A stretch of DNA of 64,000 nucleotides from Herbinix sp. (GCA_028691795.1 JAQUYQ010000001.1:42699-106698); one strand, 5' to 3'; numbered from the stretch's first letter, positions 32,408 to 43,013 are shown. Made by a program: numbers and translations. Notes: a model not told the origin generated them from the letters alone.

Positions 32408-33637
32408 ATGGCTGATATGCTTCTTGATAAACTATTGAACGACAAGAAGGTAAAACACCTATTGACCAGATCAACTGGAGATTTTATGCTCCATACCCCG
32501 TTTCCTGTATTGGATTACATGAACGGTTACAAAATGAATATTTTTGGTGAAGATGGTTTGGTATCTCATACCCAGAATGCCGTCGGTATATCCGCCGGCA
32601 GTTTTATTACCCTCATCGGTAAATCTGGCGTTGCCAAATCAACAGCGGCTATCCAAATAGCTGCTCATATTGTACGACCCTATGATAATAGCTTTGTTCT
32701 TCATTGGGATTTAGAACGAGCAACGACTGATACAAGAATTCTCAATGTTACGAATTATAGCATTGATGAATATAAGAGAAAATATATTCTCAAGAAAGAT
32801 GATTTGTTCATTGAGGATATAATGGATTCTGTCTATGCTATCTGCCAAATGAAAGAAGAAAATAAAAAAGAAATAATGATTGATTACGGAATTCTCAACG
32901 AATTCGGGCAAAGAATCATTGGATATCCTCCGACCGTTTGTATTATTGATGCTATTCCGAATATTGCAACAAAAGATGCAAAACAAGAGATGGAAGGTGG
33001 TACATATGCCAACCGAGTAGCTAAAGCCATTAGTCAATTCTATAAGAAATTGACCCCTCTTATTGGTAAATATAACATTACTATTATTGCTATTAATCAC
33101 ATTAATGCTAAGATTGAAATCAACCCCCTTCAGAAAACCGCCCCTCAGCTTTTATATCTTAAGATGGATGAGAGTATTCCTGGAGGCAATGCACCTTTGT
33201 TCTTATCCAATAACATATTTAAATTTGTGGCAATAGGTTCTGAAAAATATAATGAAGAAGATAACGGATTTGATGGATTCGGTGTAAATGTCGAAATTCT
33301 AAAATCACGTTCAAATACAAATGGTAAATCCTTTAAGATGGTATATAATAAGGTTAAAGGATTTGATCCTGTTAGGGGTCTGTATGAATATGCAAAACAG
33401 AATGATCTCATTGAGGGTAGAAATCCGAAGAGATATGTAATTGGTTATCCCGAATATACTTTCTCTGAAAGAACCTTGAATGAAGATATTGACAATAATC
33501 CTGAATTGGCAAAGTGCTTATTCAGTACTACTCGTCCTTATCTTGAAAAGGAGTTATCATATATTGATCCCGCAAACAAAAATAGCGTCATAGATTTTGA
33601 CTCTATGAATAAACAATTAATTGATTACATAAAGTAA
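32408..33637 (+). CDS. RecA/UvsX-like recombinase
   Basis: FITLIGKSGVAKSTAAIQIA, VLHWDLERATTDTRI, VCIIDAIPNI, ITIIAINHINAKI. Confidence 0.75.
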   Translation: MADMLLDKLLNDKKVKHLLTRSTGDFMLHTPFPVLDYMNGYKMNIFGEDGLVSHTQNAVGISAGSFITLIGKSGVAKSTAAIQIAAHIVRPYDNSFVLHWDLERATTDTRILNVTNYSIDEYKRKYILKKDDLFIEDIMDSVYAICQMKEENKKEIMIDYGILNEFGQRIIGYPPTVCIIDAIPNIATKDAKQEMEGGTYANRVAKAISQFYKKLTPLIGKYNITIIAINHINAKIEINPLQKTAPQLLYLKMDESIPGGNAPLFLSNNIFKFVAIGSEKYNEEDNGFDGFGVNVEILKSRSNTNGKSFKMVYNKVKGFDPVRGLYEYAKQNDLIEGRNPKRYVIGYPEYTFSERTLNEDIDNNPELAKCLFSTTRPYLEKELSYIDPANKNSVIDFDSMNKQLIDYIK

Positions 33638-33684
33638 TTATATATTATAGAAGTGAATAAAAAGACGTAAGGAGAAATTGTTTA

Positions 33685-34203
33685 ATGACAAAATTTTCTA
33701 AGGATGAAATCCGAGTTATGTGTGTCTTTCCTGGTTTGGGGTCTAAGACAGTAATTGGAAACCAGGAGACCCTCGGAGTAAGAGCTACTATACTATATAC
33801 CGAGTTTGATTCAGTGTTAGAGATGGAGAAAAAGGAAATCCTTAACAATCTTGAGTTTGAGTCATATATTTTAAATCTAATTGAAAGGGGTTCTCATAAT
33901 TTGATTATCGTTCCCTGTGGGGAAAGATATCGCAACATTCTGAGAAAGAATAAAATAAATTATGAGACCGTATTTCCGAGTTTAACTTGCGATAGAGGCG
34001 TTTATATTGAACGTCTCTTATTGGGGTGTAATAAATCGGGGAGCTATATCAGTAGAATACTCGATGAATGGAACCCAATTGTTATGTCGCTACATACTGA
34101 TTATTATGCGGTAAAGAAAACAGTGATCGATTTCGAAGGCTTGTTTTATCTATCAGATCTATGGAAAAGTGATAAAAAAGATCCACTGTTATCAAATATC
34201 TAA
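33685..34203 (+). CDS. Hypothetical protein resembling phage P-loop kinase-like proteins with a degenerate P-loop
   Basis: VFPGLGSKTVIG near the N-terminus, HNLIIVPCGERYRNILRKNKINYETVFPS. Confidence 0.45.
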   Translation: MTKFSKDEIRVMCVFPGLGSKTVIGNQETLGVRATILYTEFDSVLEMEKKEILNNLEFESYILNLIERGSHNLIIVPCGERYRNILRKNKINYETVFPSLTCDRGVYIERLLLGCNKSGSYISRILDEWNPIVMSLHTDYYAVKKTVIDFEGLFYLSDLWKSDKKDPLLSNI

Positions 34204-34218
34204 AAATGAGGTGAAACC

Positions 34219-36453
34219 GTGGCTGAGACATATTATCTTAAAAAAGAATTAGAGGAAGCCAACGAGAAGTATAAAATGAGTGACGTCCCATTCGGCGTCA
34301 CTCTTTTAACTGGTGTAAATAATATATCGTCTTCAAGAACGATTATGTTTACTAACCATCGTGCACAATTTGTCAATCTAAATAATCCAGAATTTCCAAA
34401 AGTGTTTACTGGTTATGAAAACATGATTGGAGAGCACTCAACAGCAAAATACAAAGTCGATCGAGACTTTGTCGTTAAAGAGAAAATAGTTAGATTTCCT
34501 TTGTCTGATGAATATAAGGAAAAGGAACTTTATACTCTTGTCGTTTATGATCCAAAAAATGATTATTATGATCTTATAACGAAAAAGAAATATGAAGATC
34601 TAACCGAAAAATTCGGATTTGAGTATACCACTGAGAAGATGGATAAACTTGAGCCCGGTGATGAAATTGATAAAGGAGATATTCTATATTATTCCTCATC
34701 ATATGATGAAGATGGTAATTACCGTTATGGTAAAAATGTTCCGTTTATTTATTTGGTTGAAAACCAGAGTATTGAAGACGGACTCATTGCATCTGAATCA
34801 CTATCAAATTCAATGACATCAAAAGAAATTATAACCATCAAAGTATCTTTGAACGATAATGATTTCTTTTGTAATCTATATGGTGATGCTAATAGTTACA
34901 GAGGGTTTCCGAATATCGGTGAAGAAATAAAGAACGGTGTCGTTTGTTCTAAGAGACGAATCTTTAATGAACAAAAACTGTTTGATCTAATGGATAAAAA
35001 TCTGCGAAATATAAATTTCGCCTCTGATGATATCTATTATGGTAAAGGAAGAATCGCCGATATTACAATTTATTGTAATAAGAAACCCATTGATGAGATA
35101 GTGGAAACTCCTCTAAATGCTCAGATGTTGAAATATTTAAAAGAGCAAGAGAAGTATTATAGAGCCATTTACGAAGCAACCAAGGCAATCATTAACAGTG
35201 GCTCTAAATATTCCAAAGACGTTTCATATATCTATAAGAAGGCAAAGGATATTTTAGATCCGGATATCTTATGGAGAGATGAAGCGTCGGTGTTTGGAAA
35301 TATGGTTATTGAGTTTCTCATTGAGAAGGATGTTAAATTATCAGTTGGTCAGAAATTAACTGGTCGATATGGTAATAAAGGAGTCGTTGCGAAGATTCTT
35401 CCCGACGATGAAATGCCCTATCTTGAGAATGGAAAACAGATCCATTTATGTTTTAACACCAATGGTGTTATTAACAGAATGAATGCGTTCCAGCTTTATG
35501 AGCAATCAATTACATTCATTTGTAATAGGACTCAAGAACGAATGAGAGAACTCAAAACAAAAAAACAAAAAGCCGATTTACTTCTGAAGTTGATATATCT
35601 ATTCAATGAAAAAGAAGGGTTAAAGCTTAAAGAATACTATGAAAAGATGTCTCCAAAAGAACAAGAGGAGTTCATCGAACGTGTCTCATACGGAGCGATT
35701 TATGTAAATATTCCTCCGTTTTGGCATGATATTCCGTTGTTTGAGAGATTGAAAAACATATATAAAGAGTTTGATTGGATTAAACCTTATGATGTTTATA
35801 TAAACAAATTTGGTAGAAAGATTAAGCTCATTAATCCACTTGTATGTGGTGATATGTATATCATGAAACTTAAACAGACATCTGCCAAGGGATTCTCCGT
35901 TAGAGCAACCGGTAGTATCAATAATAAAGGTCTACCAGGAAAATCGAATAAAGCAAAGACTAACAGAGAACTATATTCAAATACGCCTATTCGTATTGGT
36001 GATCAGGAATCTACTAATATGATGATTACCAATGACGTTGACACCGTTAAGAAGCTCCATTGTTTATATCGATTTTCAACCAAAGGAAGAAGAACGATTT
36101 GTAAGAAGCTTCTTAAGGGTAAACCTATCAAAGATATTAAAATCGATGATAGTTTCAAAAATAGAAACGTTGAAATTCTTAATGCTTATTTGAAGGTCAT
36201 GGGGTTGAAACTTGTCTTTGATGATGACTTTATCACTGTTGATATCGAGGATACAAAATTGTATACCGAGAAGATTGGTCATAAAGAATTGTCTGGCACA
36301 AGGGAGCAATTATCAGACTTTCAGAAGGTCTTTAATGAGATTAAACGTTCTACTATAACTACTGACAGTGAATTCAATGATATTGTCGACAAAGCTATTG
36401 AAAGACAAAGATTGATTCATGAAGGCTATATATTTGTAGAGATCGAAGATTAA
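34219..36453 (+). CDS. DNA-directed RNA polymerase beta subunit, C-terminal portion (split gene)
   Basis: KLSVGQKLTGRYGNKGVVAKILPDDEMPYLENGKQIHLCFNTNGVINRMNAFQL corresponds to the rpoB C-terminal GdKmaGRHGNKGVvSkilPveDMPfl....NPlGVpsRMNigQ block. Confidence 0.88.
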   Translation: MAETYYLKKELEEANEKYKMSDVPFGVTLLTGVNNISSSRTIMFTNHRAQFVNLNNPEFPKVFTGYENMIGEHSTAKYKVDRDFVVKEKIVRFPLSDEYKEKELYTLVVYDPKNDYYDLITKKKYEDLTEKFGFEYTTEKMDKLEPGDEIDKGDILYYSSSYDEDGNYRYGKNVPFIYLVENQSIEDGLIASESLSNSMTSKEIITIKVSLNDNDFFCNLYGDANSYRGFPNIGEEIKNGVVCSKRRIFNEQKLFDLMDKNLRNINFASDDIYYGKGRIADITIYCNKKPIDEIVETPLNAQMLKYLKEQEKYYRAIYEATKAIINSGSKYSKDVSYIYKKAKDILDPDILWRDEASVFGNMVIEFLIEKDVKLSVGQKLTGRYGNKGVVAKILPDDEMPYLENGKQIHLCFNTNGVINRMNAFQLYEQSITFICNRTQERMRELKTKKQKADLLLKLIYLFNEKEGLKLKEYYEKMSPKEQEEFIERVSYGAIYVNIPPFWHDIPLFERLKNIYKEFDWIKPYDVYINKFGRKIKLINPLVCGDMYIMKLKQTSAKGFSVRATGSINNKGLPGKSNKAKTNRELYSNTPIRIGDQESTNMMITNDVDTVKKLHCLYRFSTKGRRTICKKLLKGKPIKDIKIDDSFKNRNVEILNAYLKVMGLKLVFDDDFITVDIEDTKLYTEKIGHKELSGTREQLSDFQKVFNEIKRSTITTDSEFNDIVDKAIERQRLIHEGYIFVEIED

Positions 36454-36457
36454 TAGT

Positions 36458-36493
36458 ATTCTCCATAGGAATTTAATTATTCCTATGGAGAAT
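36458..36493. terminator. Intrinsic terminator-like hairpin
   Basis: attctccatagga/tcctatggagaat. Confidence 0.65.
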
Positions 36494-36575
36494 TTCTTCC
36501 ATTTATAAATATATATTATATCAGTAGATACGTAAGTAAATATAATAATAATTTATTAAATGGAGGAATTTAACA

Positions 36576-37307
36576 ATGACTAAGGTTAAAGACAAGACTG
36601 GCAAAAAAATGAAGAAGCTCAGTAATAGAATGGAAGAACTCATCGCCGTCGGCGTTGAAGAAACCACTCTCCAGAAGTTCGCCGATATGTTCTGCGATCT
36701 CAATCCTCAGTTCACATACAGTGATATTGAGAAGTATATCGAACAGGGCGGCGACGCGGTTATCAAGGAAGAATATACCGCGAAGAAAAAAGATATCAAA
36801 AAGGCTTTTGAAGAGGCCTGCAAAAACAGAGCCCGAAAGGACGACGACAAGGCGGTTCTCGTCGTCGAGGAGAAAAATGAGACCGAAAAGGAACCCAAGC
36901 CTATTGAGGTTGATGATGATGTTGTCGTCGGAAAACTGATTCGAATCTCGGACTTCCTCGGCGAAGATGACGAAGTTGAAGAGAAAAAGCCCGAGCCTGA
37001 TTCCGATTATGTTCGTGACATCCTCGAGACGGCAGAGAATAAGATGAACAAGCTCTTCGGCGAGTTCCTCAATGAGGATAAGCCCGGAAAGGAAATCATG
37101 TTCAAGCTTATGACTTATTCTGCGATCCTTGAGTGCAAGAACATCTTCAATGCGATCTATGAAATCTATTCCGAAGTCTCCGGAATCGATATCGATCAGA
37201 GCGAAGTGTATTCGCTCGTGTCTGCGAAACGCGATAAGCTCATCGCAGATGTTGCCAAGGATCAATTCAATCGCATCGGCAAGCTCATCCAGAAGAAGAT
37301 TGCATAA
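36576..37307 (+). CDS. Hypothetical acidic protein (243 aa), GC-rich codons
   Basis: SD tggagga before ATG. Confidence 0.65.
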   Translation: MTKVKDKTGKKMKKLSNRMEELIAVGVEETTLQKFADMFCDLNPQFTYSDIEKYIEQGGDAVIKEEYTAKKKDIKKAFEEACKNRARKDDDKAVLVVEEKNETEKEPKPIEVDDDVVVGKLIRISDFLGEDDEVEEKKPEPDSDYVRDILETAENKMNKLFGEFLNEDKPGKEIMFKLMTYSAILECKNIFNAIYEIYSEVSGIDIDQSEVYSLVSAKRDKLIADVAKDQFNRIGKLIQKKIA

Positions 37308-37320
37308 GTCTCCTTTATCT

Positions 37321-37360
37321 AAAATAGCGTGGTGGTAAAATTCCACCACGCTATTTTTTT
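37321..37360. terminator. Intrinsic terminator
   Basis: aaaatagcgtggtgg/ccaccacgctatttt plus T-run. Confidence 0.85.
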
Positions 37361-37419
37361 AGTATATAATTATATTAAGATGAAAACTTTTATATAATAT
37401 CATTAAAGGAAGTGAAATT

Positions 37420-39507
37420 ATGGATAATTTAACGTTGATGAAAGACGTTCTCGATTTAGCGAATTCTGGCTCCTTTGAAGAAGCCGTTTATCATTATAAA
37501 GAAAACAAACTGGATCGCTACACAATCTATTTGGCTTATAAGAAAGACGATCTTGAGCCAGAAGATAAACAATTTATCAAAGATGCAGTTCTATTTCTCC
37601 AGGGAGTTTATAACAATTCAACCTATGAATCTCCTATATCTGATTATGACTATGATGTTCTTTATGAGAAAAATAAAGATATATCAGGAATTGATTTTGT
37701 TGGGTCTGCCCTAACTGGAGATACTGGAATATTTCATGAATATCCCGATCTACGAGGAAGTCTCGACAAGGTTCATTATTTCTCAGAATTTGAAAGGGGT
37801 AATAATACTCGGAAGAGTTATGAGAAATGGATGAATGGTGTAGCTGCAAGATATCGACAAGTTACCGGAAAACTAATAGACCTATCCCAGGTATCTATTT
37901 TAGTGATGCCTAAGTTTGATGGTTTGTCGGTTATCTTTGAATTGGATAATTATTTTGTTAATCGGGCTCTTCTTCGTGGAGATGTTGAAAAGAATGAAAC
38001 GGATGATATATCCTTTATATTCGATAACTACAAGTTTGTTAATGATAAGATTCCTAATGGGAAATGTGGCATGAAAACAGAAGTGGTTGTGAAAAGAAAA
38101 GATTTTAAGAAGATGCAAGAAAAAATTCAAGATTTTAGCTCTCAAAGAAGCGCATGTTCTTCAATATTGAATAGCAAGGCTTTGGATTATGTGAGGGCTT
38201 GTCAAAAATATTTGACAGTAATTCCTCTTCAGTTTCAAGATTATGAAACTAAAGAAATCACTGTCAATGAATTCTCAGAATTTGGTTCTTCTATTATCAG
38301 AATGACTGATATAAAAGAACTCAAATTCAATATCGATAATATTGTTAGTAATGTTGAAAATCAGGGTTTGCCGATAGACGGTATAGTCATCCGCATACTT
38401 GATTCCAAATTACAGCAAATCCTCGGTAGACGAGAAGATAGTGGAATAAACAACTATGAAGTTGCATATAAATTCCCACCCCCAAAGAAAAAGACAAGAA
38501 TAATAAGTCTTGAATTTGGTATGGGTAAATTCGGAAATCTTAATCCTATTGCAAAGATAGAACCGGTTATGATGAATGGAAACCAAATCTATTCAATATC
38601 AATTGGTTCTATAGATCGACTGAGACAGTTGGGTCTAGCTCGATATGATGAGGTTATAGTAACTTATGATATTATACCTTATCTATATATCGACGAGACC
38701 TGTGAACGAAGCGATAAAAAGAAATTTAAGATTCCGGAGTTTTGTCCTAAATGTGGAGAGAAACTCCATGGATATCCGGAACTACAATGTATCAATGATG
38801 AATGCCCATTAAAGGTTAAAGGTAATATATTAAATTACCTTAGCAAGATGGGAATAAAAAATATTTCATCAGCAACAGTAGATCAGTTCTTTGAACATGG
38901 CGTTGTTAAATCTATCAAAGACCTTTATACTCTTGAACACTATAGACATGAGCTCAATTTTATAAAGGGATTTGGAGAAAAGAAACTCAAGAATATCATT
39001 AAGAGTATTGATGATCATAGAACTGTGAAGGATTATGTGTTGCTTGGGTCTCTTGGAATAGAAGATGTGGCCATTAAATTATTCAAGAATATATGCTCGG
39101 TTCATTCAGTAGAAGATATTCTTGGAATATGTAGAACCTATAACACTGACTTACTCCTTGGTTTAAAGGGGGTTAAGGTGTCAACGGCAGACAAAATTGT
39201 CGCCGGAATCAATAAGAATAGAAAACTTATTGAATTCCTTATGAATGAACTTCATGTCGTATCTTCTAAAGGTGAAGATGAATTTGATTCATATGCAACC
39301 TTTACCAAGGTAAGAGATGAAAAATTTGAAAAATTTCTGGCTTCTAAGAAAGTCGGAGTAATTGAGATGTCTAAAAGTAAAACTAAGATTCTCATTGTAC
39401 CCGATTTGTCTGTATCTTCTGAGAAGATAAATAAAGCTAAGAAATATAATATCCCAATCATCCCAATAAGCGATGCTTATAAAATGTTCGAATATAACAC
39501 CCAATAA
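37420..39507 (+). CDS. ligA: NAD-dependent DNA ligase
   Basis: YDYDVLYEK, KxDG site MPKFDGLSVIFEL, R.ALLRGD, four-Cys zinc finger CPKCGEKLHGYPELQCINDECP, HhH-like C-terminus. Confidence 0.9.
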   Translation: MDNLTLMKDVLDLANSGSFEEAVYHYKENKLDRYTIYLAYKKDDLEPEDKQFIKDAVLFLQGVYNNSTYESPISDYDYDVLYEKNKDISGIDFVGSALTGDTGIFHEYPDLRGSLDKVHYFSEFERGNNTRKSYEKWMNGVAARYRQVTGKLIDLSQVSILVMPKFDGLSVIFELDNYFVNRALLRGDVEKNETDDISFIFDNYKFVNDKIPNGKCGMKTEVVVKRKDFKKMQEKIQDFSSQRSACSSILNSKALDYVRACQKYLTVIPLQFQDYETKEITVNEFSEFGSSIIRMTDIKELKFNIDNIVSNVENQGLPIDGIVIRILDSKLQQILGRREDSGINNYEVAYKFPPPKKKTRIISLEFGMGKFGNLNPIAKIEPVMMNGNQIYSISIGSIDRLRQLGLARYDEVIVTYDIIPYLYIDETCERSDKKKFKIPEFCPKCGEKLHGYPELQCINDECPLKVKGNILNYLSKMGIKNISSATVDQFFEHGVVKSIKDLYTLEHYRHELNFIKGFGEKKLKNIIKSIDDHRTVKDYVLLGSLGIEDVAIKLFKNICSVHSVEDILGICRTYNTDLLLGLKGVKVSTADKIVAGINKNRKLIEFLMNELHVVSSKGEDEFDSYATFTKVRDEKFEKFLASKKVGVIEMSKSKTKILIVPDLSVSSEKINKAKKYNIPIIPISDAYKMFEYNTQ

Positions 39508-39597
39508 TCAAAAATTCTAATCAAAACAAAATTATATATTATAGTTTTGGTTAAGAATGATACAAGAAAAAATATTAAATATGAAGGAGAATTTATT

Positions 39598-39870
39598 ATG
39601 CAAAGAATGATTACTGTTGAGGACCTGAAAGACGATGTCAGAGAGGAACTCGCCGAGATGTTCGGATATGAGATCGACGAAGATGTTGAGATTGGTATAA
39701 TCTCCGACGATGACGTCGAGGTAGACCTTGCTCCGGTCGGAATCGTTTATGAAGACTATGATCCCGACGACGACGATGATGATGATGATGACTTTGACGA
39801 CGACGATGATGACGATGAGGATTTCGATGACGAGGCCGAAGACATCATCTCTGAAATGCTTGGTGACTAA
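39598..39870 (+). CDS. Small highly acidic protein with poly-Asp tract
   Basis: SD gaaggag before ATG 39598; DYDPDDDDDDDDDFDDDDDDDEDFDDEAED. Confidence 0.65.
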   Translation: MQRMITVEDLKDDVREELAEMFGYEIDEDVEIGIISDDDVEVDLAPVGIVYEDYDPDDDDDDDDDFDDDDDDDEDFDDEAEDIISEMLGD

Positions 39871-39872
39871 CC

Positions 39873-40403
39873 ATGCTATGTCCCGGTTGTCAATCTGACG
39901 TTGTGGGAAAAATCACAACCAAGAAAGAGAACATTCGAATCCGTGGCGAAAAAATAAACGTAACGTGTCAGACCCGTGTATGTAATATATGCGGGTCTGA
40001 CATTCACGACGCTGAACTTAGGGAAAAGAATATTAAGAATGCCGAGAATGTTTATAGACATATCCATTCTATGTTATTTCCTGAGGACATTGCGCTAATT
40101 CGTAAAAGTTATGGACTAAGTCAGAGGTTATTTTCCGTTGTTATTGGGTTTGGAGTTAAGACAATTATGCGCTATGAACGAGGAGCGCTTCCTGATGAAG
40201 CTCATAATAACTTAATTATCACACTCAGAGATCCAAAAATCTTTATAGATATTTGGAATCGGAAAAGACATCTACTTAGCGATGGAGATAATGCTAAAAT
40301 ATCACATACATTATCAATATCAATTAAAGATCCTAATCTATTGAGATATATATCCTTTGGATTTCAGGATCGCCATTCATCTAAAGCTATTATGTCGAAT
40401 TAA
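39873..40403 (+). CDS. MqsA/YgiT-type zinc finger plus HTH protein (antitoxin-like regulator)
   Basis: N-terminal CPGC...CNICG zinc ribbon; HTH-like RKSYGLSQRLFSVVIGFGVKTIMRYERGALPDEAHNNLI. Confidence 0.75.
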   Translation: MLCPGCQSDVVGKITTKKENIRIRGEKINVTCQTRVCNICGSDIHDAELREKNIKNAENVYRHIHSMLFPEDIALIRKSYGLSQRLFSVVIGFGVKTIMRYERGALPDEAHNNLIITLRDPKIFIDIWNRKRHLLSDGDNAKISHTLSISIKDPNLLRYISFGFQDRHSSKAIMSN

Positions 40404-40455
40404 ATTTAATTTAATTCGATACAATAAATTAAATATTTTATGGAGGTTATTTAAC

Positions 40456-40848
40456 ATGGGAAAGAAAAATAACGTATCGAAGGACAATATTGATTTTATG
40501 AAGACTGTTGGGATCTGCATCGATGAGAGCGATCTCAATGCCATTTTCGAAATCGCCGAGAACACCGTTCTCGTTCTCGAGGACAAGAAGATCAAGTCCA
40601 ACACCAACGCGGTCATCGCGGTTTCATTTGAATTCATGAGTGAGTTCATCAAATATCTCGCGGCTCACAAGCCCGATGAAGATGATGAATCCACTCTTGT
40701 TAATTTCGGCGACCTTCTGACTCTCGGCATCGATCGCCGGAGTTCTGATGAAGGAAAGGAAGCCAATTTCACTCCTATCGCCGAAGCTGGCCAGCTTTTC
40801 AAGTTCGCTATCAAGGATGACGCAATGACCGAGACCGACGAGGACTAA
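40456..40848 (+). CDS. Hypothetical protein (130 aa), GC-rich codons
   Basis: SD tggaggtt before ATG 40456. Confidence 0.65.
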   Translation: MGKKNNVSKDNIDFMKTVGICIDESDLNAIFEIAENTVLVLEDKKIKSNTNAVIAVSFEFMSEFIKYLAAHKPDEDDESTLVNFGDLLTLGIDRRSSDEGKEANFTPIAEAGQLFKFAIKDDAMTETDED

Positions 40849-40887
40849 TACACATTAACTTATCTTTCTGGTCAGAAAGAGTAATGA

Positions 40888-40926
40888 GTTGGGAGCAGGG
40901 TTTAAAACTTTGCTCCCAATTTTTTT
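40888..40926. terminator. Intrinsic terminator
   Basis: ttgggagca/tgctcccaa plus T-run. Confidence 0.8.
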
Positions 40927-40962
40927 ATACTCTATTGGTCTATATATTATGAAGGTAAAGGA

Positions 40963-43013
40963 GTGTGGGATATGGAAAAATTTATCGCTCAGTTCAAAAA
41001 CGGGAATGAAGACAAAGTCAACGTTGATTTAATCACTAGAAAGAATGATGGTGATATTGTTGACTATATTGCAAATGCTTGCAAATCATTAGAAACTTTA
41101 AAGTATATCAAGTTTATTGGTTATGATGTAATTGAAGATGAGAGCAAAATCGATATTAACGATTTCATATATACCCGGAAGAAAAAGAATAAAGGAGGTA
41201 AGAAGGAAGAAGAGAAGAAATACATGTATATCACTGACAGTAGATATGCAGAGGTAATTCTCAAGTTCAAACTTACCTGTAAGAATCGAGACGATGATAA
41301 TCGAATTGTTGATGAAGTGATTCAGAAGAAGATACTTATATTAGTCCCTGATAGAGATGGTTATTATACCATCAAAGGGAAGAAGTATATCCTTCTGTAT
41401 CAACTTGTTGACAGTTCGACGTATAAGAATAAAGATCGTCTTACTCTTAAATCTTTTATGCCCATTATCATTAAACGCACAATGCAGACGTATAATGATA
41501 CTAAGGGGGCAGAATATAAAGCCCCGATATTTACTATAAATATATTCAAGAAAGAATTGGATATATTCCTTTTCTATTTCGCTAACTTTGGAGTTTTAGA
41601 AACGCTGAATTATTGGTCTGTAAATAAGATCATTCGATTTAGGTCTGAAGTTAAAGATGCAGAAAAGTATATCTATTTCGGTATCAGCTCTAAGTTGTTT
41701 ATCGAAATCGATAGACCTATGTTTGAAAAATATGCTTATGTTAGAAGCATGGTCTTTATGATACTCAATATTTGTACTAATCGTATGACTATTGAGTCAT
41801 TATATAAGAATAAAACATGGATTGAAAAAATAGGGGCTACTTGTACGACCAACATCAATAATTATTATGAGAAGGGTATGAATCGATTAACATCATTCGA
41901 TAGAATGATCGATGAAACCACTAAGAAGGTTTTAAAAATAAACCCCGATCATAAACAATCTATATTTTCCATAGTAAGGTGGATGGTTCAGAATTATGAT
42001 GAACTCCACACAAAAGATAATATGAGTTTAGTAAATAAGAGATTGAGATGTAATGAATATATCGCTTCTCTATTAACTAAAGTATTTAGTGAAAGGCTAA
42101 ACAGAATTATCTCTATGGGTGACAAAGCTACAATGAAAGAAGTAAAGCAAATATTTAAGTTTAAAGGCGATGCAATTATAACTGAGCTATATAGTGCAGG
42201 CTTGTTAAGATTTGATGACGCTATTAATGATATGGACTTATTCAATCGCCTCAAATATACTTCTAAAGGGCCAAACGCTCTGGGCTCAAAAAATGCAAAT
42301 AATATATCTACCAGATATAGAGGAATTCATCCTTCATATTTAGGAAGAATAGATATTAACGTCTGTGGTGAACATGTTGCCACCGTTTCTTTAATTGCGG
42401 GGATGAGGAAGTGACGCCCCTATCTGAGATTAACTTCTTGGATGCCTAAGAGCCTTATATACTAAACTTATATAGCGATGTATAGGTGGCCATATCTAAT
42501 CAGTATGGGCATAGTAAAAAGTATAAGGATATATGGTCAATCCGCAGCCAAGTGACTCTTAACAGAGTTAAAGGTTCAACGACTATCAGCTTATAAGCTG
42601 TTAGAATTCAAGTGAATTCGAAATGGGAAACCTCAATATTTATATTGGGAAGATATAGTCTGGTATCCTATAGAAATATAGGGAAGTTCATAAGAGAACT
42701 GCGTAGATTAACGACCTACGTGAACACAACGAGTTCAGATCCAGGAGCTAGTGGAGTACTAACTCCGATGTGTCATACGGATGGTTTATATTTCTATGAC
42801 CAAGATGAACCAGAAGGATTTAAGGATAGTTTCGACGATATTATGTCTGAGTATATCAAATCTAATGAAGATTGGATTGAGATAGAAACAGATAATCTTA
42901 CTAAAGAAGATATCATGAAACTATTAGGAGTTATTAAGAATCATGAGACTCCTATGGAAGTGCAAATGTTTGATGACTCTAAAGTTATGGTAATTAAACA
43001 ACAAGAAGAATGA
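40963..43013 (+). CDS. DNA-directed RNA polymerase beta subunit, N-terminal portion, interrupted by a group I intron: exon 1 40963..42390, exon 2 42732..43013
   Basis: TRYRGIHPSYLGRIDINVCG then, after intron removal, SDPGASGVLTPMC corresponds to the rpoB R.IHPshyGRicPi.tpeG.n.G block; exons rejoin in frame. Confidence 0.8.
42391..42731 (+). ncRNA. Group I intron (ORF-less, about 341 nt) in the RNAP beta gene
   Basis: P1 uuucu/gggga; core blocks shared with the intron at 18853-19315; excision restores the rpoB frame. Confidence 0.85.

Noticed and set aside
36570-37349. 259-aa minus-strand ORF
   Set aside because: Antisense of the 36576-37307 gene; spurious.
39760-39835. GAY triplet tract as a stand-alone repeat element
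   Set aside because: It encodes the poly-Asp tail of a gene with a good SD; explained by coding.
42612-43013. Separate gene starting at 42612
   Set aside because: The first 40 codons are intron sequence; the rest is exon 2 of RNAP beta.
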